From Candidatus Accumulibacter sp. ACC003 (lineage in GTDB: Bacteria; Pseudomonadota; Gammaproteobacteria; Burkholderiales; Rhodocyclaceae), in assembly GCF_907163085.1 (NCBI RefSeq), contig NZ_CAJQTX010000009.1, positions 124,001-188,000 of the forward strand: 64,000 bases of DNA. Reading direction: 5' to 3'. The first letter of the stretch is position 1, and each line of letters begins with the position of its first letter. The position numbers were made by a program, and so were the translations under genes. Positions 36,441 through 46,653 of this stretch are shown here, in pieces. The notes beneath the pieces are model-generated. The model did no database searches and was not told where the DNA came from. It saw only the letters and a list, made by a program, of their open reading frames with translations.

Positions 36441-37226
36441 TCAGGCGACCGAGCCGCCGAGGTAAGCCTCGATGACGCGTGCGTCCTTCTGCACCACCGA
36501 CGGCACGTCCTCACAGATTTTCTCGCCGTAGTCGAGCACCGCTACGCGCCCGCACAGACCCATCACCAACTTGACGTCGTGCTCGATCAGCAAGACCGTC
36601 ACACCGTCCCGGCAGATACCTTCGACGAGCGTGCGCAAGGCTTCGGTTTCAGTGCCATTCATGCCTGCCGCCGGCTCGTCGAGCGCCAGCAGCTTCGGTT
36701 CGGTGGCCAGCGCGCGGGCGATCTCGAGGCGGCGCTGATCACCGTAGGACAGGTGCTTGGCATAGTCATGCGCCCGGTCCTGAATGCCCACATAGTGCAG
36801 CAACTCATCGGCTCGACGGGTGATCGCCGCCTCCTCGGCCATCGTCGCACGATTGCGGATAATGGCACCAACGACGTTGGCGTGGGTACGCAAGTGCCGG
36901 CCAACCATGACGTTCTCGATCGCAGTCATGTTGCCGAACAGGCGAATGTTCTGAAAGGTCCGGGCGATACCAGCCTCGGCGGCCTTGTGCGGGGCGTCGG
37001 CGGCAAGCTTGACGCCGTCGAAGATAAAATGGCCACTCTCGTTCTTGTAGAGGCCGGTGAGACAGTTGAAGAAGGTTGTCTTGCCAGCGCCGTTCGGTCC
37101 GATCAGGCCATAGATTTCGCCTCGGCGAATCGTCAGAGAAACGTCGTGCAAGGCCTTGACGCCGCCAAAATGCTTGGCTACTGCGTGCGCTTCGAGAAGA
37201 ATTTGTGGTTTATCGCGGCTGCTCAT
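36441..37226 (-). CDS. livG: Branched-chain amino acid ABC transporter ATP-binding protein LivG
   Basis: 261 residues. Walker A LIGPNGAGKTTFFNCLTG, signature HLSYGDQRRLEIARAL, Walker B LLALDEPAAGMNGTET and switch LLIEHDVKLVMGL. Overlaps livM by 4 bases (ATGA-type coupling). Confidence 0.95.
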   Translation of the reverse strand: MSSRDKPQILLEAHAVAKHFGGVKALHDVSLTIRRGEIYGLIGPNGAGKTTFFNCLTGLYKNESGHFIFDGVKLAADAPHKAAEAGIARTFQNIRLFGNMTAIENVMVGRHLRTHANVVGAIIRNRATMAEEAAITRRADELLHYVGIQDRAHDYAKHLSYGDQRRLEIARALATEPKLLALDEPAAGMNGTETEALRTLVEGICRDGVTVLLIEHDVKLVMGLCGRVAVLDYGEKICEDVPSVVQKDARVIEAYLGGSVA

Positions 37227-38299
37227 TTCTCGCTCTCAGCAAGTTCGCGGCGGCGTTGCGACGACGGCCACAGGCCAGCCGGCCGGAAACGCATGACCAG
37301 CACCATCGCCAAGCCGAAGATGAGCATCCGCAGGCTTTCCGGATCGACAATGCTGCGCCCAAAAATCGCGTCTTGCAGCGGCTCGATGCCGTAACGCAAG
37401 ACCTCGGGAAGCGCGGTCAGCAGGATCGCGCCGAGAATCACTCCAGGTATGTGCCCCATGCCACCGAGAACGACCATCGCCAGAATGGTGATCGACTCCA
37501 TCAGCGAGAAACTCTCGGGACTGACGAATCCCTGCATCGCCGAGAAGACGCCGCCAGCGATGCCACCGAACGACGCCCCCATGGCGAAGGCCAGTAGCTT
37601 GATGTTCCTGGTGTTGATCCCGCAGGCCTTGGCGGCAACTTCGTCCTCGCGGATGGCCTGCCAGGCGCGACCGATTCGCGAATCCTGCAAGCGCACGTTG
37701 ACCATGATCACCAGGATCGCCAGGGCCACCAGCAAGAAGTAGTACTTTTGCGGCCCACTGAGTTCGACCCCGAATATCACGCTGGTCTCGGCAAACGAGA
37801 AATCCCCGATCCGGATCGGGTCGATGAGGGTGATCCCCTGCGCACCGTTGGTGACGTTGATCGGCGCATTCAGATTGTTCAGGAAGATGCGGATGATCTC
37901 GCCAAAGCCGAGCGTGACGATCGCCAGGTAGTCACCACGCAACTTGAGCGTTGGCGCACCGAGCAACATGCCGAACATGCACGCGATGGCCGCGCCAAGC
38001 GGCAAGATCACCCAGAATGGCAGGTGCAAACCAAAGTGCGGCGACGCCAGCAAGGCATAGACATACGCGCCGACCGCGTAGAAAGCGACGTAACCCAGAT
38101 CAAGCAAGCCCGCATAGCCGACGACGATGTTCAGACCAAGCGCCAGGAAAATGTAGAGAATCGCGAAGTTGGCAATGCGCACCCAGGCCTGACCGCCCAG
38201 AGCGGCGATGAAAGGCACGGCCACCAGAACCGCAGCGATCAACAGCACGCCCAGCCAGTGCCGCTGCCAGGGCAGCGCCTTTTTGACCTGATCGTTCAT
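37223..38299 (-). CDS. livM: Branched-chain amino acid ABC transporter permease LivM
   Basis: 358 residues, about ten hydrophobic helices. Typical segments: LGLNIVVGYAGLLDLGYVAFYAVGAY, GDYLAIVTLGFGEIIR, and the coupling loop DSRIGRAWQAIREDEVAAKACGIN. C-terminal RPAGLWPSSQRRRE is the usual LivM tail. Overlaps livH by 4 bases. Confidence 0.95.
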   Translation of the reverse strand: MNDQVKKALPWQRHWLGVLLIAAVLVAVPFIAALGGQAWVRIANFAILYIFLALGLNIVVGYAGLLDLGYVAFYAVGAYVYALLASPHFGLHLPFWVILPLGAAIACMFGMLLGAPTLKLRGDYLAIVTLGFGEIIRIFLNNLNAPINVTNGAQGITLIDPIRIGDFSFAETSVIFGVELSGPQKYYFLLVALAILVIMVNVRLQDSRIGRAWQAIREDEVAAKACGINTRNIKLLAFAMGASFGGIAGGVFSAMQGFVSPESFSLMESITILAMVVLGGMGHIPGVILGAILLTALPEVLRYGIEPLQDAIFGRSIVDPESLRMLIFGLAMVLVMRFRPAGLWPSSQRRRELAESEK

Positions 38300-39219
38300 G
38301 CGCGATCTCCCTCGCGCTCGCCAAACAGACCCGAAGGACGAAACATCAGAACAACGATCAGAACGATGAAGGCGAAGATATCCTGGTAGTGGCTACCGAG
38401 GAAATCACCCGTCAGTTGACCGATGTAGCCAGCGCCAAGCGCCTCGATCACGCCAAGCAACAGGCCGCCGGCCATCGCTCCCGCCAGATTGCCGATGCCG
38501 CCCAGAACCGCTGCGGTGAAAGCCTTCAAGCCAAGCATGAAACCCATCTGGTAGTGGGCAATTTCGTAATACGAGCCGACCATGCAGCCAGCAACCGCAC
38601 CCAGCGCGGAGCCGATGATGAAGGCCATGGCAATGACGCGGTTGATATCGACGCCCATCAGCATGGCCACCTGCGGGTTCTGTGCCGTGGCGCGCATGGC
38701 CATTCCGATGCGCGTCCGGTGCACCAGGTAGATCAAGCCGAGCATCACCAGCGCCGCCAGCGAAACGATGGCCATCTGCACATTGGTAAACGTTGCGCCA
38801 CCGACCGTGTAAATATGCTTTTCGATCATCGGTGGGAAAGTGATGTAGTTCCGGCCCCAGATGATCATCGCCACGTTCTGCAAGACCATCGACATGCCGA
38901 TCGCGGTGATCAGCGGCGTCAGTCGCGGAGCACCCCGCAGCGGACGATAGGCGACTCTTTCCAGCGCCCAGCCGAGCACCATACAGACCACAACCGAAAC
39001 GAGCAGGCCGATACCGAGAATGAGCAGCGGTGGCATGCCGGAACCGGCAAGCGAGACGATGACCGTGAAAGCCACCATCGTACCGATCATCACGACCTCG
39101 CCATGGGCGAAGTTGATCAGGCCGATGATGCCATACACCATCGTATAGCCCAGGGCGACAAGCGCATAAACGGCGCCCAGAGTGAGGCCGTTGATCAGTT
39201 GCTGGAGAAGAGTGTCCAT
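38296..39219 (-). CDS. livH: Branched-chain amino acid ABC transporter permease LivH
   Basis: 307 residues. LINGLTLGAVYALVALGYTMVYGIIGLINFAHGE at the N-terminus, coupling loop RTRIGMAMRATAQNPQVAMLMGVD and AVLGGIGNLAGAMAGGLLLG. I start at the ATG at 39217-39219, because the open frame upstream adds a non-conserved polar stretch. 175 bases separate it from livK. Confidence 0.94.
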   Translation of the reverse strand: MDTLLQQLINGLTLGAVYALVALGYTMVYGIIGLINFAHGEVVMIGTMVAFTVIVSLAGSGMPPLLILGIGLLVSVVVCMVLGWALERVAYRPLRGAPRLTPLITAIGMSMVLQNVAMIIWGRNYITFPPMIEKHIYTVGGATFTNVQMAIVSLAALVMLGLIYLVHRTRIGMAMRATAQNPQVAMLMGVDINRVIAMAFIIGSALGAVAGCMVGSYYEIAHYQMGFMLGLKAFTAAVLGGIGNLAGAMAGGLLLGVIEALGAGYIGQLTGDFLGSHYQDIFAFIVLIVVLMFRPSGLFGEREGDRA

Positions 39220-39394
39220 GGGCGAGCTTTCCGCAACAAGGTGCTTATGACGAACCAGAGTTTCCGACTGATAGCGCCAGCAATCGGACATGCCGGCGCT
39301 ACGCCCAGTTCATGCTGAACGATTATGCGGATGCAGGAAAAGCAAGGGAACGACGCCACCGGCGCCATTCCCTCGGCAGGCAAATGCCCGCCTA

Positions 39395-40645
39395 CTACTT
39401 TTCTTCCGTAGCGGGTGCGGCCGCCGGCATCGGCGCCGCGGCAGCAGCGGTCGAACCGCCTTCGCTCTTCAGAGTGACCAGCTTGCCATCCTTGATCTCG
39501 AAAACCGTAATGGCACCGTTCTTGATGTCACCCTTTTCGTCGAACTCGATCTTGCCGGTAACGCCGTTGTAGGCGGTCTTGCCGACCTCGGGCAGATATT
39601 TGGCCGGGTCAACCGAGTTGGCACGTTTCATGGAGTCGATCAGGACCATCACTGCGTCATAGCTGTACGGCGAATAGATCTGGATCGGGCCGTACTTGCT
39701 GGTGAAATCAGCCACAAACTTCTGGCCGTTCGGCAGCTTGTCGACCGGCAATCCGGCTTGCGTACAAATCACGCCTTCGGAGGCAGCGCCGGCAAGTTTG
39801 ATCAGCTCCGGCGAGCAGCCACCGTCACCGGTGGTGAATTTGGCCTTGATGCCAAGTTCCTTCATCTGCTTGAGCATCGGGCCACCAACCGCGTCCATGC
39901 CGCCGAGGAAGATCACATCGGGATTCTTGGCTTTGATCTTGGTCAGAATAGCCTTGAAGTCGATCGCCTTGTCGTTGGTGAACTCACGCGCAACGACGGT
40001 CGCACCGTTGGCGACGGCGGCCTTCTCGACCTCGTCCGCCAGCCCCTGACCATACGCCGTACGGTCGTCGATGATGGCGATCTTCTTGGCGTGCATGTCC
40101 TTGGCGGCGTAGGTACCGACCACCGAACCTTGTTGAACGTCGTTGGCCATCACCCGGAAAGCCGTTTTGAAGCCCTGCTGCGTGTACTTCGGATTGGTCG
40201 CCGACGGCGAGATTTGCGGGAAACCAGCCTGGTTGTAGATTGCCGACGCCGGGATCGTGGTGCCCGAGTTCAGGTGACCGACGACGCCGGCGACTTTCGC
40301 ATCAACCAACTTCTGGGCGACGACCGTACCGGTTTTCGGGTCGGCCTGATCGTCCTCACCGAGCAGTTCAAAGGTAATCAGCTTGCCGTCGATGACGATC
40401 TTCTGCGCATTGGCATCGTCGACAGCCAGACGAGCACCGTTCTCGTTGTCCTTGCCAAGGTGGGCGATCGGCCCGGTCAGCGGTGCGACGTGACCAATTT
40501 TGACGACCATCGTCGGCTGCGCCGCTGCCGCGGCCGCGACTGGCGCCGGAGCCGCCGCTTTCGGCTCTTCCTTCTTGCCACAACCAATGAGCGCCACAGA
40601 CGCGGCGAGAACGACGAGCACACCAGGTATACGTACGTGGTTCAT
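39395..40645 (-). CDS. livK: Branched-chain amino acid ABC transporter substrate-binding lipoprotein
   Basis: 416 residues. Lipoprotein signal with lipobox VALIGC, an Ala/Pro-rich linker and a periplasmic binding protein type I fold (VKIGHVAPLTGPIAHLGKDNENGARLAVDDAN, VVGHLNSGTTIPASAIYNQAG, FRVMANDVQQGSVVGTYAA). The C-terminus ends in an unusual Ala/Pro-rich tail. I prefer the ATG at 40643-40645, nine bases after GGAG; an ATG three codons upstream has no spacing to that site. Heads the liv operon; specificity within branched-chain amino acids, amides or urea is not decided by sequence. Confidence 0.93.
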   Translation of the reverse strand: MNHVRIPGVLVVLAASVALIGCGKKEEPKAAAPAPVAAAAAAQPTMVVKIGHVAPLTGPIAHLGKDNENGARLAVDDANAQKIVIDGKLITFELLGEDDQADPKTGTVVAQKLVDAKVAGVVGHLNSGTTIPASAIYNQAGFPQISPSATNPKYTQQGFKTAFRVMANDVQQGSVVGTYAAKDMHAKKIAIIDDRTAYGQGLADEVEKAAVANGATVVAREFTNDKAIDFKAILTKIKAKNPDVIFLGGMDAVGGPMLKQMKELGIKAKFTTGDGGCSPELIKLAGAASEGVICTQAGLPVDKLPNGQKFVADFTSKYGPIQIYSPYSYDAVMVLIDSMKRANSVDPAKYLPEVGKTAYNGVTGKIEFDEKGDIKNGAITVFEIKDGKLVTLKSEGGSTAAAAAPMPAAAPATEEK

Positions 40646-40779
40646 AGCTTTCATCTCCGATATTGTGTTTGTATTGGGCTAGCGAACGGCCGATTGTCGG
40701 AGCACATCCTGGCGTTGTCAACACGCATATTCGCTGCCGGGATGCATATCCAACCTTCGTAAAGAACAAACGACAAAAA

Positions 40780-40804
40780 AAAAACCGGCCACAGGCCGGT
40801 TTTT
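40780..40804 (-). terminator. Rho-independent terminator of the cytochrome c gene
   Basis: ACCGGCC / GGCCGGT stem with a three-base loop, flanked by A-run and T-run so that it could work in both directions. On the minus strand it lies 12 bases after the cytochrome c stop and is followed by a run of ten T. Confidence 0.85.
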
Positions 40805-40815
40805 GCATTCAGCGA

Positions 40816-41124
40816 TCACTTCAGGCTGAGGATCCACTTGGCCAGCGTGTTGGCCTCCTCGGGCGTCACCTTGTTCGGTGGCATCGGCACCGGACCCCAG
40901 GTGCCCTTACCGCCCTTGATGATCTTTTCGGCGAGCATCGGCTCGTCCTTGGCGGTGTACTTCTTGGCCACATCCTTGTACGCCGGACCAACGACCTTCT
41001 TGTCCACCTGGTGGCAAGTCAGGCAGTTCTTGGACTTGGCCAGCGCCTCGGCGTCTTCGGCCTGGACGGCGCCGGCAAACATCACGCCGGCGGCAGCCAG
41101 AAGGCTCACATAGATTGCTTTCAT
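40816..41124 (-). CDS. Periplasmic class I cytochrome c (c551/c552 type)
   Basis: 102 residues with a signal peptide cut after about residue 22 (GAVQA|EDAE), heme motif C34-LT-C37-H38, and Met81 in GPVPMPPN as the likely sixth ligand. Similar to c551 electron donors of denitrification or terminal oxidases. Single-gene unit with its own terminator. Confidence 0.92.
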   Translation of the reverse strand: MKAIYVSLLAAAGVMFAGAVQAEDAEALAKSKNCLTCHQVDKKVVGPAYKDVAKKYTAKDEPMLAEKIIKGGKGTWGPVPMPPNKVTPEEANTLAKWILSLK

Positions 41125-41295
41125 GCTCTTACTCCGTTCAGAAAGGTGGTTTGGAACGTCCCGATATTATTTCAGTTTGGCCCGCTTGCAAAGCCTGCTG
41201 AGACAAATCGCCCGTATTGCAAACGTTCCCGGCATAACGCACCAAGCAGGCAGATCGTTGACACGCGGCGCAGCCAGTCAGCGAGGAGGCGGGCA

Positions 41296-41916
41296 TCAGC
41301 GGCGACCCGAGGCCAGCAGCACGACGCCAACGGTGATGAAAAAACCACCGAAAAGACGATTCTGCATGCGCACGGCCCGCGCGTCGCGCAGCCAGCGGCG
41401 CAAACGCCACACCAGCAGCGCGTAGCCGGACATCACCAGCGTGTCTACGGTGCACATGGTGATGCCGATCAGCGCAAACTGCGGCCACTGCGAAGTTGCT
41501 GGATCGACAAACTGCGGCACCAACGCGGCGATAAAGAGGATCGCCTTGGGGTTGCTCAGATTGACCAGCAGGCCCTGAACGAAAAGGCCTTCAGGGCGTC
41601 CCGGCAGCGCCGTTTGTTGATCGATGCCGGTGACCGGCGCCCGCCATTTCTGGATGCCGAGCCAGATCAGATAGGCGGCGCCGGCGCTCTTGAGCAAGTC
41701 GAAGGCGAAGGGCGAAGTGGCCAGCAGCGCGCCGAGTCCGGCGGCGACGATCGCCAGCTGGATCAGCAGCGCGGCCTGCAAGCCGACAATCGCCCGCAGC
41801 GCTAGCCGGTAACCGTACTGCACACTGGCGCTCATGCTGGTCACCGCGCCCGGGCCGGGAGTGACCGAGATCAGGATCGCCGCCAGCAGAAAGCCGAGCC
41901 AGAGATCGAAAGCCAT
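41296..41916 (-). CDS. LysE/RhtB-family amino acid exporter
   Basis: 206 residues, six hydrophobic helices. ILISVTPGPGAVTSMSASVQYG at the N-terminus and FVQGLLVNLSNPKAILFIAALVPQFVDP match the LysE/RhtB signature. Exports homoserine, threonine, leucine or similar. It follows ilvD by 10 bases on the same strand, which hints at export of branched-chain pathway products, but this is inference. Confidence 0.9.
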   Translation of the reverse strand: MAFDLWLGFLLAAILISVTPGPGAVTSMSASVQYGYRLALRAIVGLQAALLIQLAIVAAGLGALLATSPFAFDLLKSAGAAYLIWLGIQKWRAPVTGIDQQTALPGRPEGLFVQGLLVNLSNPKAILFIAALVPQFVDPATSQWPQFALIGITMCTVDTLVMSGYALLVWRLRRWLRDARAVRMQNRLFGGFFITVGVVLLASGRR

Positions 41917-41926
41917 CGGCGGTCGA

Positions 41927-43783
41927 TCAACGCCTCGTCAATTGCTTCAGATCACGCACCGCACCGGTCGCCGCCGACGTCGCCATCAAGGCGTACGCCT
42001 GCAGGGCTTGCGATACAAACCGCGCGCGCGGCGCTGCCGGCTGCCAGGCAGATTCGCCGCGCGCGTCCATCGCGGCGCGACGCCTGCTCAGCTCGGAATC
42101 GGCGATCGCCAGGTGAATGCGCCGACCGGGAATGTCGATCTCGATCAGATCACCCTCTTCAACCAGACCGATGGCACCGCCTTCCGCCGCCTCCGGCGAA
42201 GCGTGCCCGATCGACAAGCCCGAAGTGCCACCGGAAAAGCGGCCATCAGTCAGCAAGGCACACGCCTTCCCCAGACCCTTGGACTTCAGGTACGACGTCG
42301 GATAGAGCATTTCCTGCATGCCCGGACCGCCTTTCGGACCTTCGTAGCGAATCACGACGACGTCTCCGGCGACCACCTGATCGCCGAGAATCGCCTGCAC
42401 AGCGTCATCCTGACTCTCGAAAACGCGTGCCTTGCCGGAGAAAACCCAAATACTTTCATCGACGCCGGCGGTCTTCACGATGCAGCCATCGGTCGCCAGA
42501 TTGCCATAGAGGACAGCCAGACCGCCGTCCTGCGAATAGGCATTGGCGAGATTGCGAATGCAGCCGTGCGCACGATCCAGGTCCAGCTCGGGATAGCGCC
42601 GCTTCTGCGAGAACGCCGTCTGTGTCGGGATGCCACCTGGCGCCGCCCTGAAGAAGTCGACCAGTTCCGTCGCCGGATTGCGCAGCACGTCCCAACGGTC
42701 GATCGCCTCGCCGAGCGTCGTCGCGTGCACCGTCGGCCGATCGCGATGAATAAGGCCGGCGCGGTCGAGCTCGCCGAGAATGGCGAAAATGCCGCCGGCA
42801 CGGTGCACATCCTCGATATGGTAGTCCGGCGTCGCCGGTGCCACCTTGGCCAGACAGGGTACCTTGCGCGAAACACGGTCGATGTCGTCCATGGTGAAGC
42901 TCACCCCACCCTCCTGCGCCGCCGCCAGGATGTGCAACACGGTGTTGGTCGAGCCGCCCATCGACACATCGAGCGTCATGGCGTTCTCGAAGGCCTCGAA
43001 ACTGCCAATCGAACGCGGCAGCACCGAAGCGTCGTCGTGCTGGTAATAGCGGCGGCACATCTCGACGATCTGCCGCCCGGCCTTGAGAAAAAGCTCCTTA
43101 CGGTCAGCGTGGGTAGCGAGCAGCGTGCCATTGCCCGGGAGCGAAAAACCAAGCGCCTCGGTCAGACAGTTCATCGAGTTGGCGGTAAACATCCCGGAAC
43201 ACGAACCGCAGGTCGGGCAGGCCGAGCGTTCGAAGGAGTCGACCTCTTCGTCGGAACAATTGCTGTCGCCGCCCTTGACCATCGCATCGACGAGATCGAT
43301 GGCAATCACCTTGCCACCCCAGTCAACCTTGCCGGCTTCCATCGGGCCACCGGAAACGAAGATCGTCGGGATGTTCACGCGCATCGCCGCCATCAGCATC
43401 CCCGGCGTGATCTTGTCGCAGTTCGAGATGCAGACCATGGCGTCGGCGCAGTGCCCATTGACCATGTACTCAACTGAATCGGCGATCAGGTCACGCGACG
43501 GCAGCGAATAAAGCATGCCGTCGTGCCCCATGGCGATGCCATCATCGATGGCGATGGTGTTGAACTCCTTGGCGATCCCGCCGGCCGCCTCGATCTCGCG
43601 CGCCACCAGTTGCCCCATATCCTTGAGGTGTACGTGGCCCGGAACGAACTGCGTAAACGAGTTGACGACGGCGATGATCGGCTTGCCGAAATCGCCGTCC
43701 TTCATGCCGGTAGCTCGCCACAGGGCGCGCGCACCAGCCATGTTGCGACCGTGCGTCGAGGTGCGGGAACGATAGTCGGGCAT
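41927..43783 (-). CDS. ilvD: Dihydroxy-acid dehydratase
   Basis: 618 residues. Dehydrates dihydroxy-isovalerate and -methylvalerate in valine/isoleucine synthesis, with an Fe-S cluster. [18 protein letters not shown] at the start, [42 protein letters not shown], and [23 protein letters not shown] near the end. Start ATG at 43781-43783 chosen because conservation starts there; the open frame further upstream runs through the divergent lgt gene. Confidence 0.96.
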   Translation of the reverse strand: MPDYRSRTSTHGRNMAGARALWRATGMKDGDFGKPIIAVVNSFTQFVPGHVHLKDMGQLVAREIEAAGGIAKEFNTIAIDDGIAMGHDGMLYSLPSRDLIADSVEYMVNGHCADAMVCISNCDKITPGMLMAAMRVNIPTIFVSGGPMEAGKVDWGGKVIAIDLVDAMVKGGDSNCSDEEVDSFERSACPTCGSCSGMFTANSMNCLTEALGFSLPGNGTLLATHADRKELFLKAGRQIVEMCRRYYQHDDASVLPRSIGSFEAFENAMTLDVSMGGSTNTVLHILAAAQEGGVSFTMDDIDRVSRKVPCLAKVAPATPDYHIEDVHRAGGIFAILGELDRAGLIHRDRPTVHATTLGEAIDRWDVLRNPATELVDFFRAAPGGIPTQTAFSQKRRYPELDLDRAHGCIRNLANAYSQDGGLAVLYGNLATDGCIVKTAGVDESIWVFSGKARVFESQDDAVQAILGDQVVAGDVVVIRYEGPKGGPGMQEMLYPTSYLKSKGLGKACALLTDGRFSGGTSGLSIGHASPEAAEGGAIGLVEEGDLIEIDIPGRRIHLAIADSELSRRRAAMDARGESAWQPAAPRARFVSQALQAYALMATSAATGAVRDLKQLTRR

Positions 43784-43823
43784 CAGCAATCTCCAGTCCA
43801 GAACACGCCCAGGAGTGGCGCGA

Positions 43824-43829
43824 TATAAT
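43824..43829 (+). promoter_or_regulatory. -10 element (TATAAT) upstream of lgt
   Basis: A perfect TATAAT hexamer lies in the short ilvD-lgt divergent gap, 37 bases before the lgt start. A matching -35 was not clear. Confidence 0.45.
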
Positions 43830-43865
43830 CGCGATTCTATCCGAAAGCCCCGTGGTGTTCGTGCC

Positions 43866-44663
43866 GTGTTGATCCATCCCCAGTTCGACCCTGTCGCCAT
43901 TTCGCTCGGCCCCCTGAAAGTCCACTGGTACGGACTGATGTACCTGGCCGCGTTTTTCCAGTTCTGGTGGCTCGGTCGGCACCGCATCCTGACGCATCCG
44001 CAGTTGTCGAGCAGCGGCTGGAGCGTGCAACAACTCGACGACCTGCTGTTCTACGGCGTCCTTGGCGTGATTGCCGGCGGCCGCCTGGGCGAAGTGCTGT
44101 TCTACCAGCCGGCGTACTACCTAGCGCACCCCTTGCAGATTCTCGCCGTCTGGCAGGGTGGCATGTCTTTTCACGGCGGCTTCCTCGGCGTCCTCGTCGC
44201 GATGTGGCTGTACGCGCGCAAGACCGGCAAGACCTGGCTCGAAATCACCGATTTCATCGCGCCGCTGGTGCCGCTCGGCCTGGCTGCCGGACGCGTCGGC
44301 AACTTCATCAACGGCGAACTGTGGGGCCGGGTGGCTGATCCGTCCTTGCCGTGGGCGATGATTTTTCCATTGGTCGACCAACTGCCGCGCCATCCCTCGC
44401 AAATCTACCAGGCCGGCCTCGAAGGCCTCGTCCTGTTTACACTCCTGTGGTTTTATTCAGGGCGGGCGCGACCACGCGGCGCCGTTTCCGGGGTATTCCT
44501 CGTCGGCTACGGCAGCCTGCGCTGGGTCGCCGAGTATTTCCGTTCACCCGATGATGGTATCCTCGGGCTCTCATACACCGTCAGCATGGGGCAGTGGCTA
44601 TCGCTGCCGATGGTCATGGCTGGCCTGATTTTTGTCGTTCTCGCCCATCGCCAGCGCGTCTGA
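43866..44663 (+). CDS. lgt: Prolipoprotein diacylglyceryl transferase
   Basis: 265 residues, about seven helices. Transfers diacylglyceryl to the lipobox Cys of prolipoproteins such as the LivK protein above. [46 protein letters not shown], and the signature [18 protein letters not shown] with [16 protein letters not shown] start at 43866 gives the usual MLIHPQFDP opening; TTG at 43869 is the alternative. Confidence 0.95.
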   Translation: MLIHPQFDPVAISLGPLKVHWYGLMYLAAFFQFWWLGRHRILTHPQLSSSGWSVQQLDDLLFYGVLGVIAGGRLGEVLFYQPAYYLAHPLQILAVWQGGMSFHGGFLGVLVAMWLYARKTGKTWLEITDFIAPLVPLGLAAGRVGNFINGELWGRVADPSLPWAMIFPLVDQLPRHPSQIYQAGLEGLVLFTLLWFYSGRARPRGAVSGVFLVGYGSLRWVAEYFRSPDDGILGLSYTVSMGQWLSLPMVMAGLIFVVLAHRQRV

Positions 44664-44702
44664 GTTGGACGTGCGGCTTGCCGCGGGACGGAGGAGATAA
44701 GA

Positions 44703-46088
44703 ATGTCGGAAGGCTTTGTTGTCCGGGGGCTGCGCCGGGTGCGCAAATTCCTCGGCGATGGTACCGGCCCACGCGAGCTCGAGGGCAAACACCTGGGACG
44801 CGTTCGCGAACTGCTTAAAGAATGCGCCAGTGGCGTTGGCGGCGAGGTTTCGGTCAGGCAGCGTGCCGCGCTCCTCGCCGAAACCTACCAGCATCTCAAT
44901 GACGAAGGTCGCGCCACCTTCCTGAGCAGCATTGCCAACGACTTCGGCCCGGATCCGCAATGCGTCGACCAGGCGCACGTGGCGTATCAGGCGGCCATCG
45001 GCAGCGACCAGCAATGGCAAGCCGAATCGGCCTTACGCAATGCCATGCGCTCGTCGCGACTGCGCATTCTGACGCAATTCAACGCCTTGCCGCAGGGCGT
45101 CAAATTCCTCGTCGACCTGCGCGCCGACCTGCTGCGCTACCTCGACAAGGATCCCGCCCTGCGCTCGCTTGACCGCGAGCTCGAGTCGCGGCTCGGCGCC
45201 TGGTTCGACGTCGGCTTTCTCGAACTGCAACGCATTACCTGGAACTCACCGGCGGTGCTACTGGAAAAGTTGATCCAGTACGAGGCCGTGCATGAAATCC
45301 GCTCGTGGAGCGACCTGAAGAATCGACTCGATTCCGATCGCCGCTGCTACGCTTTTTTCCATCCACGGATGCCGATGGAGCCGCTGATCTTCGTCGAAGT
45401 TGCGCTGACCGAGCACCTCGCCGACAACGTCCAGACGCTGCTTGACGAGCATGCGCCGGTGTTCGATGCGCAACGGGCGAGTACCGCGATCTTCTATTCG
45501 ATCTCCAACACTCAGCTCGGCCTGCGCGGCGTCTCGTTCGGCAATTTCCTGCTCAAGCGGGTGGTCGACGATCTCAAACGTGACTATCCGCGCCTCGACA
45601 GTTTTGCGACGCTTTCGCCGCTGCCGACCTTCCGGCGCTGGGCCGAAAAGAACCCTGACGCCTGGCGGAAGGCGTTCAGCGACGCCGACCTGGAGCGTAT
45701 CAATCGCCGTTTGTTGCCCGAGATGACCGCAATTACCAGCGCCGATGACCTCGCCAAGCTGCTGTCGGTCGATCGCTGGGCCGCTGACCAACGACTGGCG
45801 CAAGCCCTGCAACATGGCTTGACACGCCTTGCCGCGCGCTACCTGCTGACCGCCAGCAAGGGTGACCAGCCTTACGATCCGGTCGCCCGCTTCCATCTCG
45901 GCAACGGCGCACGCATCGAGCGCCTCAATTACCTGGCCGACACCTCGGCACGCGGCAGCCAGCAATCGTATGGCCTGATGGTCAATTATGTATACGACCC
46001 TGATACCATCGAAGAAAACGTCGAAGCGTTTTCCCGCGGTGGCGAAATTGCAGCCGCTACCGCTCTACGTCGTTCTGCTCGCGACTGA
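44703..46088 (+). CDS. Malonyl-CoA decarboxylase
   Basis: 461 residues. Helical N-terminal domain ([25 protein letters not shown]) then a GNAT-like catalytic domain: [21 protein letters not shown] with the catalytic-region Glu, [38 protein letters not shown] and the C-terminal [36 protein letters not shown]. Turns malonyl-CoA into acetyl-CoA. GGAGGAGATAAG precedes the ATG. 39 bases after lgt. Confidence 0.95.
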   Translation: MSEGFVVRGLRRVRKFLGDGTGPRELEGKHLGRVRELLKECASGVGGEVSVRQRAALLAETYQHLNDEGRATFLSSIANDFGPDPQCVDQAHVAYQAAIGSDQQWQAESALRNAMRSSRLRILTQFNALPQGVKFLVDLRADLLRYLDKDPALRSLDRELESRLGAWFDVGFLELQRITWNSPAVLLEKLIQYEAVHEIRSWSDLKNRLDSDRRCYAFFHPRMPMEPLIFVEVALTEHLADNVQTLLDEHAPVFDAQRASTAIFYSISNTQLGLRGVSFGNFLLKRVVDDLKRDYPRLDSFATLSPLPTFRRWAEKNPDAWRKAFSDADLERINRRLLPEMTAITSADDLAKLLSVDRWAADQRLAQALQHGLTRLAARYLLTASKGDQPYDPVARFHLGNGARIERLNYLADTSARGSQQSYGLMVNYVYDPDTIEENVEAFSRGGEIAAATALRRSARD

Positions 46089-46138
46089 GATCGCGCCGCC
46101 AGAACTTTTCCCTCCCTGCTACAGAGAAAGAACACTTC

Positions 46139-46612
46139 ATGAGCCAACGCCCCTTCAAAGTCCTAGGTATCCAGCAAATCGCCATCGGCGGTCCCGACAA
46201 AATGAAAATGCGTAAATTGTGGATCGACATGCTCGGCCTCGAAATCACCGGCAACTTCGTCAGCGAACGTGAAAACGTCGATGAAGACATCGCCGCGATG
46301 GGCAGCGGCCCGTTCAAGGTCGAAGTCGACCTGATGCAACCCGTCGACCCCGAGAAGAAACCCGCCGTACACACCACGCCGCTCAATCACATCGGTCTGT
46401 GGATCGACGACCTGCCGACGGCGGTCGAGTGGCTGAGCGCCAACGGCGTTCGCTTCGCACCGGGCGGCATCCGCAAGGGCGCTGCCGGCTTTGACATCAC
46501 CTTCCTGCATCCGAAAGCCAATGCCGAGTTCCCGATCTCCGGCGAAGGTGTGCTGATCGAGCTGGTCCAGGCACCGCCAGCCGTCGTTGAGGCTTTCGCC
46601 AAACTCGCCTGA
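46139..46612 (+). CDS. VOC (glyoxalase/methylmalonyl-CoA epimerase-like) protein
   Basis: 157 residues, two beta-alpha-beta modules of the vicinal oxygen chelate fold: [11 protein letters not shown], then [12 protein letters not shown] with a metal-ligand His, and [10 protein letters not shown] with the ligand Glu. Its place after malonyl-CoA decarboxylase and before a good terminator suggests acyl-CoA metabolism, such as methylmalonyl-CoA epimerase, but the first ligand position is Gln and the substrate is open. Confidence 0.82.
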   Translation: MSQRPFKVLGIQQIAIGGPDKMKMRKLWIDMLGLEITGNFVSERENVDEDIAAMGSGPFKVEVDLMQPVDPEKKPAVHTTPLNHIGLWIDDLPTAVEWLSANGVRFAPGGIRKGAAGFDITFLHPKANAEFPISGEGVLIELVQAPPAVVEAFAKLA

Positions 46613-46624
46613 ACGCCGTATTGA

Positions 46625-46653
46625 CGAGCGCCCGGCCGCCGGCCGGGCGCTCG
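46625..46653 (+). terminator. Strong rho-independent terminator after the VOC gene
   Basis: Perfect 13-base arms (first arm CGAGCGCCCGGCC) around GCC, followed by TTTCTTTG. 12 bases after the stop codon of the VOC gene; ends the malonyl-CoA decarboxylase unit. Confidence 0.88.

Noticed and set aside
41834-43477. Plus-strand open frame of 547 codons
   Set aside because: Antisense to ilvD, an unmistakable complete gene; long antisense frames are common in GC-rich coding DNA.
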